This document shows positions 52,437-60,836 of a DNA stretch of 64,000 nucleotides, one piece after another (positions within the stretch are counted from its first letter, which is position 1; each line of letters begins with the position of its first letter). This DNA comes from Streptomyces katrae. Lineage in GTDB: Bacteria; Actinomycetota; Actinomycetes; Streptomycetales; Streptomycetaceae. Where the stretch lies: NCBI RefSeq assembly GCF_000717655.1, contig NZ_JNZY01000004.1, positions 124,001-188,000 on the forward strand, written 5' to 3'. The notes below the pieces were generated by a model. The model saw only the letters and a program-made list of their open reading frames with translations, was not told the DNA's origin and ran no database searches. Made by a program: the position numbers and the translations under genes.

Positions 52437-52585
52437 ATTACTATCCACTGGTCAGAAGCGCCCTGAACCCCCAGACGGCGCCCGCGACCGTATCCCGGAA
52501 CTCTCCACACCCGGCGGCACTGCGTGCCGTCCTGCGCGAGCATTCCCCGCGGCCGCCAGGCACCGCCGCTGAAGGAGTGACAGAT

Positions 52586-54205
52586 ATGTCCGCACCAGCG
52601 CCGTCATCGCTGGCCATCGTCGACGCCGAGCCCCTGCCCCGGCAGGACGAAGTCCTGACCGAGGCGGCCCTCGCGTTCGTGGCCGAGCTCCACCGGCGGT
52701 TCACGCCCCGCCGCGACGAGCTCCTCGCCCGCCGCGCAGAGCGCCGCGCCGAAATCGCCCGCACCTCCCACCTCGACTTCCTCCCGGACACCGCACAGGT
52801 CCGCGAGGGCGACTGGAAGGTCGCGCCGGCCCCGGCCGCGCTGAACGACCGCCGTGTGGAGATCACCGGTCCGACCGACCGCAAGATGACCATCAACGCC
52901 CTGAACTCGGGCGCCAAGGTCTGGCTCGCCGACTTCGAGGACGCCTCCGCCCCCACCTGGGAGAACGTCGTCCTCGGCCAGCTCAACCTCATCGACGCCT
53001 ACGAGCGCCGCATCGACTTCACGGACGCGCGCACGGGCAAGTCGTACGCCCTGAAGCCCGCCGAGCAGCTGGCGACCGTCGTGATGCGCCCGCGCGGCTG
53101 GCACCTGGTGGAGCGCCACCTCCAGGTCGACGGCCGTCCGGTCCCCGGCGCCCTGGTCGACTTCGGCCTGTACTTCTTCCACAACGCCAAGCGCCTCATC
53201 TCGCTCGGCAAGGGCCCGTACTTCTACCTGCCGAAGACGGAGTCGCACCTGGAGGCGCGCCTCTGGAACGAGATCTTCGTCTTCGCACAGGACTACGTCG
53301 GCATCCCGCAGGGCACGGTCCGCGCGACGGTCCTGATCGAGACCATCACGGCCGCGTACGAGATGGAGGAGATCCTCTACGAGCTGCGCGACCACGCGGC
53401 GGGCCTGAACGCGGGCCGCTGGGACTACCTCTTCTCTATCGTGAAGAACTTCCGTGACGGCGGCGAGAAGTTCGTCCTGCCGGACCGCAACGCGGTGACG
53501 ATGACGGCCCCGTTCATGCGGGCGTACACCGAGCTCCTGGTCCGCACCTGCCACAAGCGCGGCGCGCACGCCATCGGCGGCATGGCCGCCTTCATCCCGT
53601 CCCGCAAGGACGCGGAGGCCAACAAGGTCGCGTTCGACAAGGTCAAGGCCGACAAGGACCGCGAGGCGGGCGACGGCTTCGACGGCTCGTGGGTCGCCCA
53701 CCCCGACCTGGTCCCGATCGCGATGGCGTCCTTCGACGCGGTCCTCGGCGAGAAGCCGAACCAGAAGGACCGCCTGCGCGAGGACGTCTCCGTCGCCCCC
53801 GGCGAGCTGATCGCGATCGACTCCCTGGACGCGCGACCGACGTACGACGGCCTGCGCAACGCGGTCCAGGTCGGCATCCGCTACATCGAGGCCTGGCTGC
53901 GCGGCCTCGGCGCGGTCGGCATCTTCGGCCTGATGGAAGACGCGGCCACCGCCGAGATCTCGCGCTCGCAGATCTGGCAGTGGATCAACGCGGGCGTCGT
54001 CTTCGAGAACGGCGAGACGGCCACCGCCGACCTCACCCGCAAGATCGCCGCCGAGGAACTGGCCGCGATCCGCGCCGAGTCCGGCGAGGAGGCCTTCGCG
54101 GCCGGCAAGTGGCAGCAGGCCCACGACCTCCTCCTCCAGGTCTCCCTGGACGCGGACTACGCGGACTTCCTCACCCTCCCGGCCTACGACCAGCTCGTGG
54201 GCTGA
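52586..54205 (+). CDS. aceB: Malate synthase A
   Basis: 539 aa from the ATG at 52586 with GAAGGAG eight bases upstream. Signature RDHAAGLNAGRWDYLFS; catalytic region with RATVLIETITAAYEMEEILYELR, HAIGGMAAFIPSR and GLMEDAATAEISRSQIWQW. Condenses glyoxylate with acetyl-CoA to malate. Near the allantoin genes and sharing their candidate operator, it should consume glyoxylate released from ureidoglycolate. Confidence 0.95.
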   Translation: MSAPAPSSLAIVDAEPLPRQDEVLTEAALAFVAELHRRFTPRRDELLARRAERRAEIARTSHLDFLPDTAQVREGDWKVAPAPAALNDRRVEITGPTDRKMTINALNSGAKVWLADFEDASAPTWENVVLGQLNLIDAYERRIDFTDARTGKSYALKPAEQLATVVMRPRGWHLVERHLQVDGRPVPGALVDFGLYFFHNAKRLISLGKGPYFYLPKTESHLEARLWNEIFVFAQDYVGIPQGTVRATVLIETITAAYEMEEILYELRDHAAGLNAGRWDYLFSIVKNFRDGGEKFVLPDRNAVTMTAPFMRAYTELLVRTCHKRGAHAIGGMAAFIPSRKDAEANKVAFDKVKADKDREAGDGFDGSWVAHPDLVPIAMASFDAVLGEKPNQKDRLREDVSVAPGELIAIDSLDARPTYDGLRNAVQVGIRYIEAWLRGLGAVGIFGLMEDAATAEISRSQIWQWINAGVVFENGETATADLTRKIAAEELAAIRAESGEEAFAAGKWQQAHDLLLQVSLDADYADFLTLPAYDQLVG

Positions 54206-54245
54206 CCCCCGGAAGCCGGCTGATTCGCACAGCAGCCGACCCCCA

Positions 54246-54281
54246 CTCCGCCCCCGCGCCACAACCGGCCCGGGGGCGGAG
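54246..54281. terminator. Bidirectional terminator after malate synthase
   Basis: Perfect 11-bp arms (CTCCGCCCCCG at 54246-54256, complement at 54271-54281), 14-base loop, between convergent stops at 54205 and 54294. Confidence 0.75.
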
Positions 54282-54293
54282 CCGTTTCGTGCT

Positions 54294-55325
54294 TCAGGCG
54301 GTCAAACACCATGCCGCGTAGGCGAGGTGCTGGCTGTGGCCCGCCCGGATCCACGACTCGGCGTTGCCGACGCCGGGGGTTCCCGTACCCGTGGCGCACT
54401 CGTGCAGCCAGCGGTCGCCCTCACTGAACCCGGCTCCGCGGAACTCGGGCTCAGAGATCATCCGGCGGGCGGTCTCCCGCACCTCTTCGGCATGTCCGTC
54501 CCCGATCGTGGGCGCCTTGGCCAGCAGAAACGTACGGTCCGTGGTGTAGCGCAGGACGCCCCAGGGCGGGCCGCCGCCCGCCCCGGCGTCGGCCGCGAAG
54601 GCGTGGTGGGCGCCGTAGTCCCCGTAGGTGACGTCGACGGGGAGCTCCGGCCGGGCGTGGCGGACCATGTGCCAGACGTCCCAGTCGTGTCGCTGCGCCT
54701 CGATCGGCCCCCACCCTGACGGCTCGGGCGCGGTGGGCGGAAAGGAACCGGCCAGGAGGACGATCGAGCGCCACCGGGTGAGCGGGCCGAGCAATTCCAG
54801 GGCGCGCAGGGCGCACTTGTCCGCCTGGTGGTCCTCATCGGTGACCGCCTCCAGGTCCAGCAGCAGGTCCACCGGCAGGTCCCGGGCGAGGTCCGGACCG
54901 GCCAGGCGCTCGACGAGCCGGCGCACCTCCTCGGCACCCTGCTCCGAGGAGGCGTCGGCCGCACGGACCCGCAGCCCGAGGCCGTTCCCGCAGGCCCGGG
55001 CGAAGTCCGCGCAGGCGGACTGCTGCCAGTCGGGCCGGCCCGGGCCGGTGACCGGCCGCAGCGGCGTGTGGAGCAGGTACGGCCAGAGCCCCTCCGTGAC
55101 GGCGCGCGGCGCACCCTCGAGGTGCCGGGCGTCCACCCAGGCGGGCGTGGCCCGTTGGGCGGCGACGACGGCGCCGGGCGGTCCGGGCGGTCCGGCCGGA
55201 TCCGTACGCAGCGGGATCGTCCACAGCGGTGAGACGGCCGCCTGCAGGAACGGCGCCAGCCGGGAGTACGCCGCGAGCGGGCCGCGGCGCATCGGCAGGA
55301 CGGGTACGTAGAGCGGCTCGACCAT
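54294..55325 (-). CDS. Beta-protein family (phage T4 Beta-like) protein
   Basis: 343 aa; ATG at 55325 with GGGGAG six bases upstream. The start MVEPLYVPVLPMRRGPLAAY, the central DLPVDLLLDLEAV and the GDYGAHHAFAADAG and LRYTTDR blocks match what I recall of the Beta_protein family (named after a phage protein), which probably has a TIM-barrel-like fold. No known cell function. Relatives occur in phages and in bacterial defence neighbourhoods, but nothing of that kind is next to it here. Monocistronic. Confidence 0.6.
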   Translation of the reverse strand: MVEPLYVPVLPMRRGPLAAYSRLAPFLQAAVSPLWTIPLRTDPAGPPGPPGAVVAAQRATPAWVDARHLEGAPRAVTEGLWPYLLHTPLRPVTGPGRPDWQQSACADFARACGNGLGLRVRAADASSEQGAEEVRRLVERLAGPDLARDLPVDLLLDLEAVTDEDHQADKCALRALELLGPLTRWRSIVLLAGSFPPTAPEPSGWGPIEAQRHDWDVWHMVRHARPELPVDVTYGDYGAHHAFAADAGAGGGPPWGVLRYTTDRTFLLAKAPTIGDGHAEEVRETARRMISEPEFRGAGFSEGDRWLHECATGTGTPGVGNAESWIRAGHSQHLAYAAWCLTA

Positions 55326-55463
55326 GGTGGCTCCCCCGTTGACCGCCTTGGTTGCGCTTCTGTTCACAGGGTGAGCGTGAACGGCCGCCAAGGGAACGGC
55401 GCAATCCGGCCAAGGGCGGGACGGGGCAGCGCGGCGGCCGACGGGCCGACCGATCGATCGGTT

Positions 55464-55500
55464 GTTACTCCATCGTAACTTCCCTGTACCTAGCGGTAAC
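55464..55500 (+). promoter_or_regulatory. GTTAC-n6-GTAAC motif before the SGNH lipase
   Basis: GTTAC at 55464-55468, GTAAC at 55475-55479, GTACC at 55486 and GTAAC at 55496-55500, about 11 bases apart, in the 287-bp gap before the lipase. Same layout as the region at 25232. Confidence 0.4.
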
Positions 55501-55612
55501 AACGCGCGGCGTGTCACCTTTCCGATGCCACCGGCCGGCGGTACCCCCACTTCCCCAGCCATGCACCGGAGTTCGCTCCGGCTTCGCCATGGCCGACCGC
55601 AGGAGTTCCGCC

Positions 55613-56803
55613 GTGATCGGATTCCGCAACGCCAGCAAGGACCGGGCCCCCAGTCGAGTGCGACGACTCGCCGGGGCCGGGATGGTTCTGCCGCTCGCCG
55701 TCAGTGCGCTGGTCGCCGGCTCTGCCGGGACCTCCGTGGCCAGTCCCGGGACCGGGCCCACCGCCGTGGTCTCCATGGGCGACAGCTACATCTCCGGCGA
55801 GGCCGGCCGCTGGAAGGGCAACAGCCTGACCAACAGCGGGAACCGGACCGGAACCGACCGCGCATGGGTCTCCGGGAGCACCTACGACCCCGCCAAGGTG
55901 TACGGCACCACCGCCGGCGGGTGCCACCGCTCCGACTCCGCCGAGGTCAAGAGCGCCGGGGCGATCGCCGACGTGGCCGTGAACCTGGCCTGCTCCGGGG
56001 CGATTTCCGAGAACGTCTTCCGCGCCTCCAACGGCGGCGTGCCCTTCAAGGGCGAGGCCCCGCAGGCCGATCAGCTGGCCGCCGTGGCCGCCGCCAACAA
56101 CGTCAAGGTCATCGCTCTGTCCATCGGCGGCAACGACCTCGGCTTCGCCGACATCATCAAGGACTGCGCCCTCGACTTCGTCATCTGGAACTCGTACTGC
56201 TACGACGACCAGCAGTACGGAGTCGACGAGAAGATCGACGGTGTCATGGCGAACGTCGGCAAGTCCGTGGACGAGATCCGCGCCGTGATGCGGGCCGCCG
56301 GGTACACCGACTCCTCGTACCGGATCGTGCTGCAGTCCTACCCGTCGCCCATCCCGCGCGGCGCCGAGAACCGGTACACGCAGAGCGACTGGAGCCGCCT
56401 CAACACCGGCGGCTGCCCCTTCTGGAACCGGGACTCGGACTGGGCGCGCGACTCGCTCGTGCCGCAGATCGCCGATCGCCTCAAGGGGGTTGCCACCGCC
56501 AAGGGCGTGCAGTTCCTGGACCTGCGCGACATGATGCAGGGCCGTGAGGTGTGCGCGAAGGCCAGCAAGCAGGTGACCACCTCGGCGCCCGCCTCGGCGA
56601 AGACGAGCGAGTGGGCGCGCTGGATCGACAGCAGCGAGACGCAGGGGCCGGTCCAGGAGTCCATGCACCCGAACTACTTCGGCCAGCTGGCCGTCGGCCG
56701 CTGCCTGGCCCTGGCGGTCGCCCAGCCCGCGAACTCCGCCGCCGGCTGCAAGAACACCGCCGGAGCGGATCAGACGGGCATGTTCCTGGCACCCACTCCC
56801 TGA
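55613..56803 (+). CDS. Secreted SGNH/GDSL lipase-esterase
   Basis: 396 aa from the GTG at 55613, chosen for AGGAG seven bases upstream; an ATG at 55589 is possible. Signal peptide with positive N-region and cleavage near SVAS. Block I SMGDSYISGEAG carries the nucleophile serine, block III GGND the oxyanion asparagine, block V HPNYFG the histidine. Several cysteines suggest disulfides, as in Streptomyces lipases of this type. Hydrolyses lipids or esters outside the cell. Confidence 0.9.
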   Translation: MIGFRNASKDRAPSRVRRLAGAGMVLPLAVSALVAGSAGTSVASPGTGPTAVVSMGDSYISGEAGRWKGNSLTNSGNRTGTDRAWVSGSTYDPAKVYGTTAGGCHRSDSAEVKSAGAIADVAVNLACSGAISENVFRASNGGVPFKGEAPQADQLAAVAAANNVKVIALSIGGNDLGFADIIKDCALDFVIWNSYCYDDQQYGVDEKIDGVMANVGKSVDEIRAVMRAAGYTDSSYRIVLQSYPSPIPRGAENRYTQSDWSRLNTGGCPFWNRDSDWARDSLVPQIADRLKGVATAKGVQFLDLRDMMQGREVCAKASKQVTTSAPASAKTSEWARWIDSSETQGPVQESMHPNYFGQLAVGRCLALAVAQPANSAAGCKNTAGADQTGMFLAPTP

Positions 56804-56866
56804 CGGGGACATGCGTTCCGTGCGAGGGCGTCCGCGGAGAACTGCGCGGGCGCCCTTCGCGTTCGA

Positions 56867-57463
56867 TCAGCCCCGTACGGCGGCCAGTGCCTCGTCGTAG
56901 AGGGCCGCCAGGTCGGCGCTGCCGCCACTGCGGACCCAGGCTTCGGTGGCGGCGTCCACGCAGGCGAAGACGGTCGCGACGACCGCCGCGGCGCGGACCC
57001 CGGGGACCAGGCCCGGCCCTTGCGCCATGCGGGCCGTGACGGCGGGCAGCACCAGCTCCTGCCAGCGCAGCCGCTTCTGGGTGTACCGGGCGCGCAGCGA
57101 CGGGGTGTCGAAGATCAGCGCCGTGATCTCCAGCAGCTGCTCGGGGTCGCCGTGCGCGTCCATGAGCACTTCGAAACCGGCCCGCAGGGCCTCCCACGGA
57201 GTGGCGGCGGCGGGCTGGGCCTCCACCGTCGCGCGCAGCAGCTCGCCGAGCTCTTCCTGCTCGCCGCAGACGATGTCCTCCTTGGTACCGAAGTACCGGA
57301 ACAGCGAACGCTGGGAGATGCCCGCTTCCTTGGCGATCTGCGCGATCGTCGTGGCCTCGTAGCCCTGCTCGGCGAAGAGCCGCATGGCCGTGCCGAAGAT
57401 GCTCGCGACCACGGCCTGCCGGGAGCGGTCCCACAGGCTCGGCTGCGTTGCGATGGTCCCCAT
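56867..57463 (-). CDS. TetR-family repressor
   Basis: 198 aa from the ATG at 57463. N-terminal helix-turn-helix TTIAQIAKEAGISQRSLFRYFGTKEDIV, C-terminal all-helical ligand domain with WxxLRAGFEVLMDAHGDPEQLLEI. Divergent from an SDR gene it probably represses; the gap contains ACTGCC/GGCAGT repeats. Confidence 0.9.
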   Translation of the reverse strand: MGTIATQPSLWDRSRQAVVASIFGTAMRLFAEQGYEATTIAQIAKEAGISQRSLFRYFGTKEDIVCGEQEELGELLRATVEAQPAAATPWEALRAGFEVLMDAHGDPEQLLEITALIFDTPSLRARYTQKRLRWQELVLPAVTARMAQGPGLVPGVRAAAVVATVFACVDAATEAWVRSGGSADLAALYDEALAAVRG

Positions 57464-57500
57464 CCGGTCAGCATATAGGCGCGCCGCCCATTTGACCCCT

Positions 57501-57533
57501 ACTGCCCGCTTGGCAGTCACTGCCAGTCGGGCA
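57501..57533. promoter_or_regulatory. Candidate TetR operator between regulator and SDR
   Basis: ACTGCC-n5-GGCAGT at 57501-57517, immediately followed by c and ACTGCC (57519-57524), giving two overlapping inverted repeats, then TGCC...GGCA to 57533. Lies across the expected divergent promoters. Confidence 0.55.
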
Positions 57534-57575
57534 TACAGTGATGCCTGACGATGTCACCCCATGGCAGGAGCCACT

Positions 57576-58406
57576 GTGAACGCGGTCGACTACCGAGGCA
57601 GGACCACCCTGATCACCGGCGCGAGCTCGGGCCTGGGCGCCGAGTTCGCGCGCCAGCTCGCCGCGCGGGGCTCCCACCTGGTGCTCGTCGCCCGCCGGGA
57701 GGACCGGCTCGAGGCGCTGGCCGGGCAGCTGTCGGCGGCACACGGCGTCAAAGCCGAGTCGATCGCCATGGACCTGTCCGTCGACGGATGCGGTGAGCTG
57801 CTCGCCGCCGAGGTCGACCGGCGCGGGATCGCGGTCTCCAGCGTCATCAACAACGCCGGCTTCGGCACCTACGGCCGCTTCCACGAGGAGGACCCGCAGC
57901 GGCTCCGCCAGGAAGTGGGCCTCGACGTGACGGCCGTCGTCGACATCAGCCGTGCCTTCATCGGCCCGCTGCGCCGCCGTGGCGAGGGGGTGCTGGTCAA
58001 CCTCGCCAGCACGGCCGCGTACCAGCCCGTTCCGTACATGGCCGTCTACGGCGCCACCAAGGCCTTCGTGCTCAGCTTCACGGAGGCCCTCTGGCACGAG
58101 TCCCGGGGCACCGGGCTGCGCGTCATGGCGCTGTCGCCCGGCGCGACCAGGACGGAGTTCTTCGACGTGGTCGGCACGGAGGACGCCGCCAGCGGCACCC
58201 GGATGCAGACCTCCGAGGAGGTCGTACGCACCGCGCTGAAGGCGCTGGACCGGAGGAACCCGCCGCCGAGCGTGGTCTCCGGAGCCATGAACCGGATCAT
58301 GACCTTGAGCGGTCGGTTCGCGAGCCGCCGGACGGTCGTACGGATCGTCGGCCGGATGATCTCCCCCCGGGGCTCCTCGGCGGTCCGGGCGTCCGCGCAG
58401 GGGTGA
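57576..58406 (+). CDS. Short-chain dehydrogenase/reductase
   Basis: 276 aa from the GTG at 57576 with AGGAG five bases upstream (an ATG at 57561 lacks one). TGASSGLGAEFA, INNAGFGTYG, S and YGATK catalytic motifs. The DltE/YqjQ-like subgroup reduces ketones with NADP. Basic C-terminal tail. Controlled by the divergent TetR repressor. Confidence 0.88.
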   Translation: MNAVDYRGRTTLITGASSGLGAEFARQLAARGSHLVLVARREDRLEALAGQLSAAHGVKAESIAMDLSVDGCGELLAAEVDRRGIAVSSVINNAGFGTYGRFHEEDPQRLRQEVGLDVTAVVDISRAFIGPLRRRGEGVLVNLASTAAYQPVPYMAVYGATKAFVLSFTEALWHESRGTGLRVMALSPGATRTEFFDVVGTEDAASGTRMQTSEEVVRTALKALDRRNPPPSVVSGAMNRIMTLSGRFASRRTVVRIVGRMISPRGSSAVRASAQG

Positions 58407-58461
58407 CGGGCGCCGGGAAACCGGATGCCCGTCACGGTCCCGGGCTGGCATGATCCCGTTC

Positions 58462-59076
58462 ATGCCGGTCCGTACCGTACGTCCCAGCCTCTACATCTCC
58501 GTCGACATCGAGGCCGACGGCCCGATCCCCGGCCCGTACTCGATGATCAGCTTCGGGGCCGCCGTCGCGGGGCGGCAGGACGGCGGTTCGTATACGGCCG
58601 CCGACCCCGAGCAGCACACCTTCTACCGCGAACTCCGGCCGATCAGCGACGCGTACGTCCCCGAGGCGCTCGCCGTCAGCGGCCTGGACCGGGACCGGCT
58701 GGTCCGGGAGGGCGCCGAACCCGCGGCGGCCATGGCCGAGTTCCGCGCCTGGGTGCGGGAGGTCGCCGCGGAGAGGGGGGCCCAGCCCGTGATGTGCGGC
58801 TACCCGGCCTCCTTCGACTGGACCTTCCTGTACTGGTACTTGATCCGGTTCGGCGGCGACAGCCCCTTCGGGCACTCCGGCTGCCTCGACATGAAGACCC
58901 TGTACGCGGCGAAGGCGCAGGTGCCGCTGCGCGCAGCAGTCAAGGGGCGGATGCCGAAGCAGCTGCTCTCCCGCCGCCGGCACACCCACCACGCGCTCGA
59001 CGACGCGATCGAGCAGGCCGAGCTGATGAGCAACCTGATGCTCTGGACACCCCCGGCCCCGGGTGCCGCCGGCTGA
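58462..59076 (+). CDS. DEDD-family 3'-5' exonuclease-like protein
   Basis: 204 aa (ATG at 58462; another four codons upstream at 58450). RNase H fold with SVDIEADGP near 14 supplying the first Asp-Glu, a central D (FDWTFLYW), and HHALDDAIEQA supplying His and last Asp, which together match the DnaQ exonuclease set. Stand-alone protein without polymerase; probable role in DNA or RNA trimming. Confidence 0.8.
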   Translation: MPVRTVRPSLYISVDIEADGPIPGPYSMISFGAAVAGRQDGGSYTAADPEQHTFYRELRPISDAYVPEALAVSGLDRDRLVREGAEPAAAMAEFRAWVREVAAERGAQPVMCGYPASFDWTFLYWYLIRFGGDSPFGHSGCLDMKTLYAAKAQVPLRAAVKGRMPKQLLSRRRHTHHALDDAIEQAELMSNLMLWTPPAPGAAG

Positions 59077-59109
59077 CTCCCCCGCCCGGGCGGGTGCGGA
59101 AGGACGGCC

Positions 59110-59151
59110 GGTGCGTACGCCACACCCGCAGTAGTGGGTGGCGTACGCACC
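59110..59151. terminator. Bidirectional terminator between exonuclease and NCS2 permease
   Basis: 13-bp arms (GGTGCGTACGCCA at 59110-59122, complement 59139-59151) extended by CACCC/GGGTG pairing, between convergent stops. Confidence 0.75.
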
Positions 59152-59177
59152 GCCGTAGCAGGCCGGCCCCGTGAGGG

Positions 59178-60569
59178 TCAGTGCACCGGCACCGGCACCG
59201 GTTCCGGAGCGGCAGCCGCGCCGCGCCGGGCGCCGAAGTGGTTGAAGGCCAGGTTGAGCACGATGGCCACCACGCAGCCGGTGCTGATGCCCGAGTCCAG
59301 GACGACGAGCAGGTCCTTCGGGAACGCGTGGTAGAAGTCCGGCGCCGCGATCGGGATCAGGCCGATGCCCACCGAGGCAGCGACGATCAGGGCGTTCTCG
59401 CCCTTCTCCATGGCTGCGCCCGCCAGGGTCTGGATCCCGCTGGCCGCGACCGAGCCGAACAGCACGATGCCGGCGCCGCCGAGGACCGGCAGCGGGACCA
59501 CTCCGATGACGGAGGCGGCGACCGGGCACAGGCCCAGCAGGATCAAGATGCCGCCACCGGCGGCGACGACGAACCGGCTGCGCACCTTGGTCATCGCCAC
59601 GAGCCCGATGTTCTGCGCGAAGGCGCTGCACATGAAGCCGTTGAACAGCGGGCTGAGCGCGCTGCCGAGGGTGTCGGCGCGCAGCCCGCCCTCGATGGTC
59701 TTCGCATCCGCCGGACGGCCGACGATCTTGCCCAGCGCCAGGATGTCGGCGGTGGACTCGGTCATGCAGACCAGCATGACGATGCACATGGAGACGATGG
59801 CGGCGGCCTGGAACTGCGGGGCGCCGAAGTGGAACGGGGTCGGGAAGCCCACGAGGGAGGCGTTCCTGACGGCGTCGAAGCTGGTCATACCGAGCGGGAG
59901 GGCGATCAGCGTACCCGCGACCAGGCCGAGCAGGATGGAGATCTGCTGAAGGAAGCCGCGCAGGAACTTGCGCATCAGCAGGACGATCACGAGGGTGACG
60001 GCGGCCATGCCGATGTTCTTCACCGAGCCGTAGTCGGTGGCGGTGCGGTTGCCGCCCTGGGACCAGTTGAAGGCCACCGGCAGCAGGGACACGCCGATCA
60101 GCGTGATGACCGTGCCGGTGACGACCGGCGGGAAGAAGCGGACGAGTTTCCCGAAGTACGGGGCGGCGAGGAACCCGAGGAGCCCGGCGACGATGATCGC
60201 GCCGAAGATGACGGGGACGGCGTCCGCGCCCTCACCCTTGCCGATGGCGATCATCGGGGTCACACCGGCGAACGAGACGCCGTTGACGAAGGGGAGCTTG
60301 GCGCCGATCTTCCAGAAGCCGAGGGTCTGGAGAAGGGTGGCGAGGCCGGCGGTGAAGAGCGAGGCGCCCATCAGGAACGCGGTCTCGGTGGCGGAGAGTC
60401 CGACGGCAGGGCCGACGATCATGGGCGGGGCGACGACACCCGCGTACATGGCGGCCACGTGCTGGAGGCCGCTCGTGAACATTTTCAGCGGAGGCAGGGT
60501 CTCGTCGACCGGGTGCTTCTCCTCCGGTACTGCGACAGCATCTGTGCGAAACCTGGGCGCCTTGGCCAC
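59178..60569 (-). CDS. NCS2 nucleobase:cation symporter (xanthine/urate permease)
   Basis: 463 aa, about 14 helices. NCS2 motifs: GLQHVAAMYAGVVAPP in the first helix, QTLGFWKIGAKLPFVNGVSFA, and the helix-10 signature MTESTADILALGKIVGRP in which the Glu contacts the substrate, then LSPLFNGFMCSAFAQNIGLVA. Imports xanthine, uric acid or related purines. Together with uricase and the deaminase upstream, it feeds purine catabolism. Upstream gap 60570-60836 contains repeated TTGTGT near 60650 but no clear operator. Confidence 0.9.
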   Translation of the reverse strand: MAKAPRFRTDAVAVPEEKHPVDETLPPLKMFTSGLQHVAAMYAGVVAPPMIVGPAVGLSATETAFLMGASLFTAGLATLLQTLGFWKIGAKLPFVNGVSFAGVTPMIAIGKGEGADAVPVIFGAIIVAGLLGFLAAPYFGKLVRFFPPVVTGTVITLIGVSLLPVAFNWSQGGNRTATDYGSVKNIGMAAVTLVIVLLMRKFLRGFLQQISILLGLVAGTLIALPLGMTSFDAVRNASLVGFPTPFHFGAPQFQAAAIVSMCIVMLVCMTESTADILALGKIVGRPADAKTIEGGLRADTLGSALSPLFNGFMCSAFAQNIGLVAMTKVRSRFVVAAGGGILILLGLCPVAASVIGVVPLPVLGGAGIVLFGSVAASGIQTLAGAAMEKGENALIVAASVGIGLIPIAAPDFYHAFPKDLLVVLDSGISTGCVVAIVLNLAFNHFGARRGAAAAPEPVPVPVH

Positions 60570-60836
60570 GGCTTCCTCCGGTCGGGTAACACGTCGGCAG
60601 GGACGTGGGTGTCTGGGAGGTGGTGCGAAAGCTGTGCAAGTCGATCTTGTGTTCAGTTGTGTGAAGGCATGCAGAAACGATTCGCCCGATTCGTTCCAGA
60701 AGCAGTGGCACGAGTCACCGCCCCGGGGGCGCCCTCGGAAATCCTCGGGCGCTTCCCGGGAACGGCTGCCGCGGACCCCGCTCGGGTCCGCGACCGCCGG
60801 CCGGGGGCCGTCCCCCCCGGCCGGACTCCGTGGGGA

